A DNA stretch of 64,000 nt from Spinacia oleracea (Eukaryota > Streptophyta > Magnoliopsida > Caryophyllales > Amaranthaceae). Position numbers and translations under genes: made by a program. Where the stretch lies: assembly GCF_020520425.1 (NCBI RefSeq), contig NC_079491.1, positions 2,666,001 to 2,730,000 on the forward strand, in the 5' to 3' direction. The notes below the pieces were generated by a model. It did no database searches, was not told the DNA's origin, and saw nothing but the letters and a program-made list of their open reading frames with translations. Positions 22,531 to 34,404 of this stretch are shown here, one piece after another; position 1 is the first letter of the stretch, and the number at the start of each line of letters is the position of its first letter.

Positions 22531-23530
22531 ATATTCTTTCTTACAAGGGTTCTTACAATGAACCAAACACTCCAATTGGGCATAAATGGAAATCCAGCTT
22601 ATGCAAACAACTTGAATTCCAGCGTTTCGAGATCGATAATGATAGTCCCATCCCAAATTCAGACCCTAAAAACACCAAAAATGTCACAATTCACAATCCA
22701 TAAACCAGCTCACAATCAACATCCACCTACAATAACATATAATCAATCACCTAATCAAATATTAAATTTTCACATATGACACCCAAATGCGATAAATCCC
22801 AGCTCAATCATATAAAAACAACAAATTAACAAAAATGCAATTCGTCCCAAATACTAAAAGTCAATATAACAATGCCCAATTCCTTCAATTTCCCCCCAAA
22901 AAAGAAATACCCATTACAGAATTGCCAATTTCGTATGAAACCCAGATGATGAAATTTCTAGAACATCAAAGAAAACCAAAAATGGAAGGTGATTAACTTC
23001 AAATGCCCAGAAATTTCATACATCAGGAGTGAGGGAAAAGGTAAGAATCCTGATAACTCAAAACAATAAAATGAAATAAAAATTCAATGGAAGCTAAAAT
23101 TCAGGAGAGATAAGAAAGAAGGAAGAGGAGGAGAGAGAAAAAGAGGGTACCTTGAATGGAGGTTGAAGATGGATCGGAGGAGATGAAGCGAAATACAAGG
23201 AAGAAGGCAAACAAAAAAAATGGAAGATTTTAATTTTGATGATTAAAATTGAAGAAATTTGTTGGTGGGGTGGAATGACAAAGACGTCCTTTGTAGTTTG
23301 GGCTATGGGAAATCGATTGACCGTTAAACCTCAACCAACATCAAACTTATTGGCCCAAAAATAAGATTAAAATAATATTTGCTTGGTTTTCAATTTTTCT
23401 TATTTCCAAAAACCATTCATAAATCCATTAAAGGAAATAAAAATTGAAAAGGATAAATGCATCTTTTAGGTCTTTCAAATAAGAAGTTAAAAGTGAAAAT
23501 ACTAATAAATCACTAATATGGTAATATAAT
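22531..23530. other. 5' leader and promoter side of the myosin-binding gene
   Basis: The minus-strand leader exon probably ends at the donor near 23151, and the leader intron runs to an acceptor between about 22700 and 22540. Beyond 23200 is spacer, including a TGACCGTTAAACC segment. No other gene is seen. Confidence 0.4.
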
Positions 23531-24798
23531 GGCAAATTTGCCAAAAACAACCTTTTATAACCTATTTTTTGCGAGAAACAACCTTTTAAATATTTTTTTG
23601 CGAAAAAAGACCTTAAACTAAAAAAAATTTGCGAGAGACAACCTTTTTGTATTTTCCGGTGTTGACTACTCATTTCCGGCATTGACTTTGCCGGTTTTGC
23701 TACCCCATCTTTTTTCCCGTAAAAATCAAAGGCAAATTTGCCAAAAACAACCTTTTATAACCAATTTTTGCGATAAACAACCTTTAAAAAAAAATTGCGA
23801 AAAAGGACCTTAAATAAAAAAAAAAAAAACTTACGAGAGACAACCTTTTTGTCTCATTTCAATCATTCTCGACTCTCTTCATCTACAATTTGGTAAGATT
23901 GGTTAATAAATTTTGTGTAATTGCAATGCATGAAAGTTATAATTTATCCCAATTGTTTAAATTGAATCGAATTTCTGGATGAAAACAGTATTGAATTAAT
24001 TCCTAATTGTTTGAATTGAATCAAACTACAACCCGAATCATGTTCCATAGCATCTTTTACTCCTCATCATCCGTCACCCATGAACATCGAATTAAGCCTT
24101 AACTAGTGAGTGCATGGAATTAAGATTTTTTTTACTCTACTAAAAACATCAAGGATATTGTTAATTTGACTGGAAAAGGGTGGTGAAATTAGGTGTTTTT
24201 TCTTGTATATGCTAGGTAATGTATTTTTGTGTTGCGGAGAGGCAATTAGCTTGAGATTATCTCTACTATATGCATGAAGTTTATAAAGGTAAGGGTTTCG
24301 AAATAAGGAGATATCTAAGTATACCATTAATCAATTGTAATTTGTTTTTTAGGTTTTAATCAACTACTTTTATATGAGAGAATATGGAGGGAAATGGGTG
24401 TAAATAAGAAAAAAACGAAAACATTTGAACTGCAAATGGAAAGTCAAGGCCGGAAATTAGTGGTCAACGTCAGAAAACCCATAATGGTTGTCTTTCGCAA
24501 GTTTTTTTTTAGTTTAAGGTCCTTATTCGCAATTTTTTTTAAAAGGTTGTTTCTCGCAAAATAGTAGGTTATAAAAGGTTGTTTTTGGCAAATTTGTCTT
24601 TTGATTTTGAGGGGAAAAGGGTGAAGTTAGCAAAACCGGCAAAGTCAATGCCGGAAATGAGTAGTCAACGCCGGAAAAGACAAAAAGATTGTCTCTCGCA
24701 AGTTTTTTTAGTTTAAGGTCCTTTTTCGCAAAAAAATATTTAAAAGGTTGTTTCTCGCAAAAAATGGATTATAAAAGGTTGTTTTTGGCAAATTTGCC
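23531..24798. mobile_element. Mutator-like element with long, internally duplicated inverted repeats
   Basis: 1268 bp flanked by an exact 9-bp duplication TAATATAAT (23522-23530 and 24799-24807), the Mutator signature. The ends are GGCAAATTTGCC and complement, opening long inverted repeats (ACAACCTTTTATAACC, then GCGAGAAACAACC). Each arm contains this module twice: 23531-23730 and 23731-23870 on the left, 24440-24597 and 24598-24798 on the right. No transposase frame is seen in the middle, so it is non-autonomous. Confidence 0.85.
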
Positions 24799-24807
24799 TA
24801 ATATAAT

Positions 24808-26702
24808 ATTGATAGATAATTAATTTTGTTATGAACTTATAGTTAGCTCGGTCATTGGACTATCATCAATTCTTAGATGGACTTGGTTCACACTAAATTT
24901 ATTGTGGACCATGCCTTAAAATAAAGTCAACAACTTGTTCCTAATTTATTTTGACATTTTATTAAGATTATTATGAAAAAATATATTAAATTAGTGTCGT
25001 TGATACATGTTGTACTTGGATAATGTGATTTTAAGTCACAATCCGCTTTTAAAAACATAGGGTTACTATGCTTCAAAAGATGGTTACTATGTCTGAGAAT
25101 TTTGGTGTTTAATTTATTATAGTTACTATACGAACAATAAAGGTCACTATGAATGTAAAAATGGTGCTAGAGAAAATTATTGATTTTGGGTCCACACTAA
25201 TATTATTGTGGACCAGGTCCATGCAAGAATAATCCTTGGACTATTACAAGCAGAAGTTATAATATGGAGGACCATATACTTCATATGAAAAATGTCATCC
25301 TGATTCATGATGTAATATGATAGTCCGTTGCGTTATACAAGATCGATGAACTTCAGATTCAACTACCTATAATAGATTTATGGGTAAGAAATCTGCCTAG
25401 TGAGTAGTGCCATTGAAAATTTAATATCTATACTCGCTTTAAATCACGTATAACTGTATAAGGCATCTTAGCACTCTTCTTTTATAAAATAAAGACAAAT
25501 ATAAATTGAAACATAAGAAGTGTGAATGCATGATATGTTTAAGGTTGTCTAGCACATTGCACATGGTTAAAGAATTTAGAGTTGGTCATATGATTAATAT
25601 TGTTAGAATTGAACATGGTTTCTCATGGCTTTAATTAGACTTGTACTTTGTCCTTCTCACATGGCTCTATAAAATGTATAAAATAAATCCATTGACGTAG
25701 TTATCTTCTCTAATTTGATTTATTTTCCATAATTTAATAAATAGAATAAATAAATAAAAGGTCACATAATTTTATTAACACAACTATAGGCCATGATTCT
25801 ACCCACATCTCACCAAATGCTATGAATGAAAACTTTATAGCACGTATGACTATTTAATTACAATTAATGGGACAGATTATTACTATTTACTATTTAATCT
25901 AGTGAAAATGATTGTATCTCGAAACCAAGAGGTTGTAGAATTAATCTTCACTTGGGGCACTGGAGTGGTGATTCCTTGACCCGGCTCATCCCTCACTTTA
26001 GAGGTTAAATTCGGGTCGAGGCGGGCTTTAACGCAAAAAATCATGCCTAGATCAATAAAATTGGTGCGGGCTTTTCGAACTGGGCTGGAATTTTGGTTTA
26101 AAACGCATATTTTGGGGTCCCCAAACAGAACTTTTTTGGGCCGGGTCGAATTGGGCCAACGGGCCAAGCCATAGCTGATTAGGTTTACCCCACTTTCAAG
26201 GAGTTTTGCCCTTCAAGTCTCCAACACGAGTTGGGTTAACCTATGTGCGGATTCGACCTGATAAAACATCTTTTCCTTGCCTACTAAAAGTAACAACTGA
26301 CGGGTCAATAATATTAAACAATAACGGATATAATACTCCATCTTTAATACGACTAATTATATATGTATAGGATGTAGATTAAGATGGTGAGGACACAATC
26401 ATGTGTAGTGATGGTTCAAGAACAGTAATTATGTTATCAAACATCTAATCCTTATGTTTATCTTACCGATTAATGATGATGGCAAGTGTACTTGTAGTTG
26501 TACCCATAATCAATATTCTGAAATGTTGTCCAATATTTCATTTTAAAATTATCAACTTTTGCAAGATACATCCAATTAAGTACGGAGTACTTGGTATCAT
26601 CACAATACTTCTTTCGTGTTTTTTTTTTTTTTTTTTTGGGTTCTACTCACTTTTATTTTCATCTTGTTTCGAGTGTAAATAATTCCTAAAAAGATATGAT
26701 AT
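24808..26702. other. Intergenic, transposon debris
   Basis: No gene is supported. Around 24890-25210 two copies of TTATTGTGGACCA surround repeated GGTTACTATG phrases, probably an old DNA element. At 25960-26240 there is a GC-richer patch with GGGCCGGGTCGAATTGGGCC, resembling the interior of the hAT-like family, but I cannot find its ends. Confidence 0.4.
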
Positions 26703-27102
26703 GGGCGTGTTCGGCGGTAGCGTTTGAGGTAGCGGGTAGCGTTTTGACCTAGTCAAGACGCTACTTGTAAAATTTGTAAGTGTTTGGTAAAGTAGCGATT
26801 TAGGTAACGGTTAGCGGTTGAGGTAGCGGTTGGGTAGCTTTTGTCAAACGTTAAAATTAGTAGCGTTTAAGGTAGCGGGTAGCGTTTGACAAATTTATAA
26901 TAAAGTTATAAATAATATTCTTGCTTTTATTTATATTTTTATAATATCAACCGCTACTTTTACCGAACACTCATATTAGTTACCGCTACTTTGACAGCTA
27001 ACCGTTACCCGCTACTATTCACCGCTACTCGCTACTTTAACCGCTACCCGCTACTCAACCGCTAACCGCTACCCGCTACCGCTAATTTTGCCGAACATGA
27101 CC
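26703..27102. mobile_element. MITE rich in GGTAGCGG/CCGCTACC motifs
   Basis: 400 bp with ends GGGCGTGTTCGGC and GCCGAACATGACC (imperfect complements). Both halves carry many short repeats: GGTAGCGG on the left and CCGCTACC on the right, so the whole element can fold back. It is followed by ATAT, which also occurs just before it, but no longer target duplication is certain. Confidence 0.65.
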
Positions 27103-27751
27103 ATATGTCTGTGTTGAAGCGAATTTGGGCCTGACTGACAGGTGAGCACCTGCGAAACATGAACTTGCCCTGGGATTTTTCGAGAAAATCTTCTTCGATG
27201 CCTAAGTTAGCAAGTGCACGGAGATGATAATAATTCTCAGTAAGATTACTAAGATATCCGAGTATAATAAATAAATGTCAAGTACCTTGTCATAATGGAG
27301 AATATCACGTATTTATAGTAGCTTTTAACTCTTAGCATTTGGGCTGTGCGGCTTCTGGGCCTAGCGAATTGGGCCATAGCGCCATCTTTGTATTTAGCCT
27401 TGGAGTCGCGTTTTTTGGATTCCTTTTGCGACTTGGGCTTCCAGCTTGTTCAGGCCTCAACGTAAATGGGCCCAAAGTGGGGGAAGCATTTAAATATCAA
27501 GCTAGTTTAGTATGAAGTACAACTTACCATTGAACAAACTAGCAAGAAAGTTAATTAGCTTAAAATTTTAAGTGACATTAATTTAATGGTTAACTTTGCA
27601 TTTGGAGTTAGCTAGCTCTAGTCAGATTACTCTGGAGATGGAGATGGAGATGGAGATGAAGATTCCTAATCTCCACTACAGGTTTTGATATGTCAACTTT
27701 CTTACCTTTTCTAGAAAACGTGCATATAATATTTAACGGTTACATTGAGGA
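27103..27751. other. Intergenic DNA between MITEs
   Basis: GC content is slightly higher near 27330-27480 (TTGGGCCATAGCGCCATC). A short GGAGAT repeat lies at about 27630-27655. No coding frame is seen. Confidence 0.4.
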
Positions 27752-27754
27752 GTA

Positions 27755-28034
27755 CACTACAAGAAATTGTACTATTAACGACGGGACATCCCGTCGCGAA
27801 AGGCCAATAATCGTTGATTAACGACGGGATTTCCTGCCGCGAACCCGTCATAAAAGGGGGGCGTCGTTAATAGAAAATCCCGTCGTAAATTCGTCGTAAA
27901 CCCGTCATAAAAGACATCTGCGACGGTTATTCCCGTCATTGTTTGATTGTTTGCCCCGTCGCAAAAGGATTTTGCGACAGGATTTTTGACCCGTCGTAAT
28001 TAGGTTGTCGTTGAAGATACAAATTCTTGTAGTG
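27755..28034. mobile_element. CACTA-type MITE
   Basis: 280 bp with ends CACTACAAGAAATTG and CAAATTCTTGTAGTG (near-exact inverted repeats), flanked by a 3-bp GTA duplication (27752-27754 and 28035-28037). The interior repeats GACGGGA and CCCGTCG in both orientations. CACTA termini with a 3-bp target duplication define the superfamily. Confidence 0.9.
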
Positions 28035-28080
28035 GTACTAGACTACTAGTCAATATGTTTCTTACATTGAGAAATAAAAC

Positions 28081-28920
28081 AAATTAGATATTGACTTAAT
28101 GGTTAAAACTTAAGATTGAAAACGTTATATGACAGGTCACGTTCGAATTCTATTTCCGTATTTGTAATTGTATTGACTTTTTACGGGTGTTGGGGGTAGA
28201 GCTGTAAAAAACTGACCCGATCCGAAAATCCGATCTGAACCGACTGAACCCATAACCGACCATGACCCAAAATTTTGGTAAAACAGGTAATCCAAAACCC
28301 GACATGTTTCCGACCCGAAAAAATCGATAACCGACTTTAACCCGGTGTTGTATGACCCTAGCACGACACCCTACACCCGACCGGAAGATGATCGATAACC
28401 GAACTGATCCGACCGAACAATGATCCGAACCCGATTCAATACCCGACCTGCCAATGACCTTAACCCGACTTTTACCACATAACATGTTAGTGACTCGACC
28501 TGTGGAGTAAATATTTTACGCTTGAGTATTTTGAGATGACCAATCAGTTATTGACTCGGTCTTAACCTGTGTTTGAGAGTGAACACAATCTGAATTTTAA
28601 CCAACTCGAAAATTATCCGATTCGAACTTGTCCTCAAACCCGAGATTAGCTGCTACAAACCTGACTATATAAGATCCAACATGACTGGACCCGAACCCAA
28701 CTTCCACCCGAATGAAAAATTCTCGATATGACCTGCTCGGAAATTAAGCCAACCAAACCCAACCTGCATCCAAGTGATAAACTAACCCGACACAATCCGA
28801 AACTCGAGATGACTCAATCCGAACTCAACCCGATGATCTGTTTTGACATCTCTAGTTGGGGGGTAGGCCGGTAGCTATCTAAATTCAAGTCAAGTGGGAC
28901 TTGTAACTTGTAACTTGTAC
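28081..28920 (+). mobile_element. SINE interrupted by a hAT-like element
   Basis: The head is TTGACTTAATGG (28091-28102) with B box GTTCGAATTC (28141-28150), like the SINE at 16681. The body runs to 28196, is split by the element at 28197-28854, and resumes at 28863 (GTAGGCCGGTAGCTATC). The right end is approximate. Confidence 0.6.
28197..28854. mobile_element. hAT-like non-autonomous element
   Basis: 658 bp with ends TAGAGCTGTAAAA and TTTTGACATCTCTA, flanked by an exact 8-bp duplication GTTGGGGG (28189-28196 and 28855-28862). The interior repeats CCGACC, AACCCGAC and CCCGAA phrases and contains no transposase frame. Confidence 0.85.
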
Positions 28921-29021
28921 GACTAAACGTAACACAACCTGGCCCACCAAACTACCCAACTATGACTTCAAGGTCTTCAACCACCAATTATTCAATGATC
29001 CATAAATCAAATATGAATAAA

Positions 29022-29466
29022 AAAATTTGCCAAATACAACCTAATAAAGTTTTCAATTTATCAATTACAAACTCAAATTTCTAATTTTGCCAATTACAAC
29101 CTTAAACTTATACATGCATTTTAAATTACAATCCGGAGTTATTTGCCGGAAAAATTCACCGTAAGATGATGTCATAATGTTATTAAAAATAATAATTACA
29201 TAATTTCTATTAAAAAAAATCGATAAATAAGAATTAAAACCAAAAAGAATAAATCGAACTTTTTTTTTATATATAGATATTATATACTTCGTATTTTTTT
29301 TAATAACGTTATGACATCATCTTCCGGTAATTTTTGTCGGAAAATGATTTTGGGTTGTAATTTAAAATAGATTTATAAATTTAAGGTTGTAATTGACAAA
29401 ATTAGAAATTTAAGGTTGTAATTGACAAATAGAGAACTTTATTAGGTTGTATTTGATAAATTTTCC
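29022..29466. mobile_element. Mutator-like MITE upstream of NLR gene
   Basis: 445 bp with long inverted repeats: TTTGCCAAATACAACCTAAT on the left, complement near 29440 on the right. Inner parts such as ATTACAACCTTAAA and GATGATGTCATAA(T/C)GTTAT are also inverted. It is flanked by ATGAATAAA and ATGAATATA (8 of 9 bases equal), which fits a Mutator-type 9-bp duplication. It ends about 215 bp before the NLR start codon. Confidence 0.7.
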
Positions 29467-29680
29467 ATGAATATATGATGCGATCACATTTGACTCAAAA
29501 TGTCCTCCCCTGTTTTCTTCTCCCTTTCACACCACCTTCACTTTCTCAAAAACACTCAATCTTCTCTTTGTTACTTTCAATTCAATTCAATTAAGCAAAC
29601 CAAAAACCAAAAACCAAAAAAAAAACACTAAACTTCTGATCTTGAACTTTGTAGAGTCTGACAATCTGAAAAGGGAAAAA

Positions 29681-32600
29681 ATGAGTGGAATTATGGAAAA
29701 TGCAGTAGGCGGTCTAATCGCATCAGAAACTCACGGTATACTCGCAAGATTACTGTCACGAATTAGCGAAGAAATCAAACTGGGGTTGAGTTTTAACAGA
29801 GAATTACAACAACTTGAAACTCAACTCACAACATTAAGTTTATTATTACAATCTACTTCCTTTCAATCCAACAACAACAACCTTTTACTGGTTAATTGGC
29901 TCAACAAAGTTAACAACATAGCCTATGATGCAGACGATTTACTCGACGAGTGTTCATATGAAGCTCTAAAACAGAGTACTCTAACCAGAAAAGCTAAACA
30001 CAAGCTTAAAGATCGAGTTAGTTTTCCCTTTTCGCGCCATTTTATGGCACGAAGAGTAAGAGAGATGAGGAAATTGATAGAAAGTGTGTATTGTGATGCT
30101 AAGAAACTTGGAGTTAAACCTATTAAGGTTGTTAATGGTGATAATAGTTCTGAGATTGAAGATGGGAAGATACAACAAAATCGGCGAAAATGGGTGGATG
30201 ATCAGTTTCTTGTTGGAAGGGATGATGATATAACTCGGATTATGGAGTTGCTATGTCATCCAAGTAATAATACAAGAGATCTTACTGTCGTTGGAATTGT
30301 TGGCTTGGCTGGTAATTTCACTACTCAATATTACATTTTTTTTTGCTTACTCATAATTTTTTTCATACTTTGGTTAAATTATATTATATGAACAAAACAT
30401 ATGATTAGGGATTTAGGGGTAACAATAGGTTTCGATTCCAGAACCGTAACAGGTTTTGGTTTCGATTTAGGGTACCCTGAATTATTGTGCACCCCTGCAT
30501 ATGATCACCTTAATTAGCTTACTCATTCCGTATGTTTTTAGGAGTTATATGACATGTTGATCGGTACGACTATTAAGGAAAAATAGTTGAATTTGATATA
30601 ATAATGATGTAAGTGAAATAGTTGACAGTAAAGAAAAATAAAAATACACAAGTGGGGTGTAAAAGTTACAAAAAGAATGGAATTATTTATGATTTAAGTG
30701 GGATCATAAAAATAATAAACAATTGAGGAGTGGGCGTAAAAGTAAGACTTCTAGACAAATACGGCTAGAAACCGTAGATGTGACTCCAGAAAACTATAGA
30801 GGGAGTATTTTTTAAAATTTTATATCAAATGCCCAATTAGTTGTTCTACAAAAGAAAATCTCTCAAGATTTAAGACAAAATAAAGTGGTTGTTACTATAT
30901 GTGCACCATGCTTTTCTATTGGTTTAAATGACATATTTATTGACTTTCATTCTCATTTTTTGGTGGGTTTGAATGATGTGTCAACAAATTAATGGTGGCG
31001 TACATGTAACATTTTCCAAATAAAATGGCATGTTCTATTGTTCTACAAATTGAAACTTTTGTTTTAAAAAAATGAAAATGGAAATACTTTTGTTAAAATA
31101 AATAATAATGGATTATTTACACACTCTATATGTTAATGATATATAGGCTTAGGAAAGACGGCATTGAGCAAACGAGTTTCCAAGGCAAAACAAGTGATGG
31201 AATGCTTCAATTCCCATGTTATTTGGCTAGTTGTTTCTTACACCTTTGATCAAACAGACATTTTGAAGAAAATGGTTCAACTCCTTTACAAAGAAGCTTC
31301 AAATTTGTCAGATAGTCTAGCAATAGTTAAAAAACTTCAAGAAAAGCTAAACGGAAAGAGGTACTTACTTGTACTAGATGATGTTTGGGATACATTTGAT
31401 TGGGAACCATTTAGGTGTGCTTTGCAAGAGATAGGTGGATCAAAAGGTACTAGCATGTTAGTGACTTCGCGAGCCAAAAATGTGGTGGCAAAGATGGATA
31501 CATATGGTGAAATAGCCTTACAAAAGGCGGCCATCTATCAAATAAAAGGGTTGAATGAGTACGATAGTTGGTCATTATTGGTGGCCAGAATGAGGGGTGA
31601 TGACAACCTAGTAGCCGCGAGTGGTGAGGGATATGTTATAGCAAAGAGGATGATGAAGAAATGTGGTGGTGTTCCTTTAGCTATTAGAGCACTTGGGGAC
31701 TTGTTAAGGGATCAAAGTATAAAGAAGTGGAGAGAAATTGAGGAAAGTGATGTTTGGGGTAAGGAAGATAAACTTGGGATTTTGCCTTCATTGAAACTAA
31801 GTTTCCATTACTTGCCAAACATGGGTTTGAAAAGATGTTTTTCCTATTGTGCCATTTTCAAGGAAGATGAGGTGATTGAAGGGGAGAAGTTGATTCAGTT
31901 GTGGATGGCTCAAGGGTTTTTGCAACATAGTGATAAAATGGAGCTTATTGGGAAAGAGTACTTGTACATTTTGTTAAATAGTTCTTTCTTCCAAGAAGCT
32001 GAATTTGATGAGTTTGGGAGTGTTGAAACGTTTAAGATACATGATCTTGTATTGTCTCTTGCTCGTGTTGTTGCTACTGATCTCGAGTTGTTGAATTTGG
32101 GAGAGAAGAAGATACATGATGATCGTTCTACTACTGCCACATTCTGTAAGAAGTTCCGTACATACTATTACAGTCAACAGTCCTTTTATCAGCGGCTGTA
32201 TAAAAGCTTAAAATTCATAAGTCTGTCTAAGAACTTAAGGGTGTTATGTTTGTGTAACCTAGGACTTAAAGAGTTACCAGAGTCGGTGAGTTGTTTAAAG
32301 CATTTGAGGTACCTAGATATCTCCGGGAACGAATTCGTGACACTTCCAAAGGTGATCACTAAACTTTACCACTTACAAACATTGAGGGTTTTGTCTAATG
32401 GTACATTATATGGAAGCAAACACTTCCCTATTGTTACAAAAGAAGTTGGTAATTTAGTAAATCTAAGGCACATTTGTGCAGGAAAGTACCAAGAAATCGG
32501 GATCCCGGTTGGTTTAGGTCGTTTGAGTGCCCTACAAACTATACCAACAATCGATTTGAGAGAAGATTGGGGTGGTAGATTAAGTGAGTTAGGTTCATTG

Positions 32601-33602
32601 AGTAAACTTAAGGGTACATTGAAAATCCAAGGTTTAGAATGTGTAAATGGCGTTGAAGAAGCACAAACTCTTAACTTAAGAAGGTTGTTGAGTGTTGATA
32701 GGTTAATCCTAAAATGGTCAATAACTCTAGGTAAATCATCATCATCATCATACCATATGAATGAAATCCTGGAAGTGTTACAACCCCATGAGAATCTATC
32801 AACTCTTGAAGTTTCATTTTACGGTGGCACGATTCTCCCTTTCTGGTTTACACTATACAATCTCGTATCTTTGAAACTGAATCACTTTACACACGCCGAG
32901 GGAAATCTCACCCTGGAAAACCTCCCCAGTTTGAGGTTTCTGTCAGTAAAAAATTGTTACTGGTTGAGTATTACATTTCCAATACACGGGTTCAACTCCT
33001 ACTGCAGACACCTTGAAGAACTGATAATAGATGGTAGCAACATTGATAATCTTCCAGATCTTTCGCCATTAACACACCTTCGTGTTCTAGTTCTTGCATC
33101 ATGTCAGGGCGGAAGCAACAGAAGAAGGAACAACAGGATTGAGCTAACAGGGTTAGCTAGTCTGACACGTTTAACAACTTTATATACTGATGAATTATTA
33201 CCAGCAGACTTGTGTAAAAACAGTCCTGTTTGCTCGTCTCTTCTTCGAATGGATTTGGCATGTACGGAGTTTTTGTGTGATGACAGTTCTCTTTGCTCGT
33301 CTCTTCCTCAGCAGATTCAACATTTAGTAGGATTGCAGAGTCTGGGAATAAGTGAATTTGAGTGTCTCGAATTGTTACCGGACTGGTTAGGGAAATTAAC
33401 GTGTCTTAAGACGTTGAGGCTTGTTTCGTTGCCGAAATTGAAGCGTCTTCCTTGTCAAGATGTTATGCAACGTCTGCGTAGTTTGCAGTATTTACAGGTT
33501 AGAGGATGTCCATTGTTGGAGGAACAACTTAGCTCAAAGAATGGAGAGTTGTTCAAAACTACCCGTTTGCTAGATGTTAACTGGTATGTTCTCCTATTCT
33601 AG
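29681..33602 (+). CDS. CC-NB-LRR disease resistance protein (RGA-like), NLR 1
   Basis: Exon 1 is 29681-30311 and exon 2 is 31147-33602, giving 1028 residues. The donor GGCTG/GTAATT and acceptor TATAG/GCTTAG join in phase. An Rx-type coiled coil with AYDADDLLDE lies at 81-90. The NB-ARC has the P-loop GLAGLGKT (208-215, split by the intron), kinase-2 LLVLDDVW (284-291), GVPLA (385-389), CFSYCAIF and an MHD-like KIHDL (about 507-511). Leucine-rich repeats follow. Such proteins are intracellular immune receptors that sense pathogen effectors. Compared with the convergent NLR 2, it is about 13 residues shorter after the MHD motif and lacks the RHLS block that opens the LRR. At the 3' end, a donor-like AACTG/GTATGT (about 33582) and acceptor at 33759 could add a small third exon instead of the stop at 33602. 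The ATG starting MSGIM matches the paralogue. Confidence 0.9.
30522..30805. mobile_element. Stowaway-like MITE in the NLR 1 intron
   Basis: 284 bp between TA dinucleotides (30520-30521 and 30806-30807). It begins CTCATTCCGTATG and ends TATAGAGGGAG. CTCCCTC-type ends and a TA target indicate a mariner-derived Stowaway element. It lies inside the 835-bp intron. Confidence 0.65.
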
Positions 33603-34400
33603 TACCAGCTTTATTTATTTTTTACTAGATTACGTCTCGTGCACGCACTGATATTTTAAAATTATTATTTGACCATCTTTTACAAAATATTTGAGTTTCT
33701 CTTTTATGTTTCTTAATTGCAAGATGGAAAGAGTACTGATGTATTTTTGGGCATGTAGGTTGAATACACAGAGGGAGGCGTCATCATCAGTTGAACGATC
33801 ATTTGTGCAGGGTATATTTAACGTAATATCTGAAAACAATATCAGATTCTCAATATAATTTATATAAACGAATTTGAACTTGTATAAGACGAAACACATG
33901 AGAAAGTTTACATTATACTCCGCACTCCGTTCTAAATGATTTTAGTCACTAAATAATCTTGTTTTGACTTTTTTCAACCAGATTGTTTCACTATGAAAAA
34001 TAGTATAGATTACAAATTTGCATTAGACTTTACATAAATCTTGGCATTAGTGATATATTTAATACAATTTGGTTCATTTAAATTGTGAAGGAGATACTAT
34101 AGACTATTCTATAAAGGGACACCAAAAGATTACTTACTAATATGATGTCAAGGAGTTCTCTTATGCAACACAGATTCAAAACATGGTAATAACCTGGTCA
34201 AAGGCTGTCTTGATTGGTGAAAACTTAAAAAGTAAGAAATGTTACAAAATTCATGTTTGCCTCAATAAAATTACTCCGATAATAAACGATATGAAGAAAG
34301 AGGAAAACGATTATGATAAATTACATCGGGCCAAACACAAGCCCATATCCGTCTGACCACATACGGAGTACAATTCAAGCAGAATTTCATCCTCCCTCTA
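33603..34400. other. Downstream flank of NLR 1
   Basis: It may include a third NLR exon at about 33760-33858 (frame open from the acceptor to TAA). From 33918 there is a mariner-like MITE left end (TACTCCGCACTCCGTTCTAA) without a clear right end. Nothing else is recognised. Confidence 0.4.
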
Positions 34401-34404
34401 TTTC

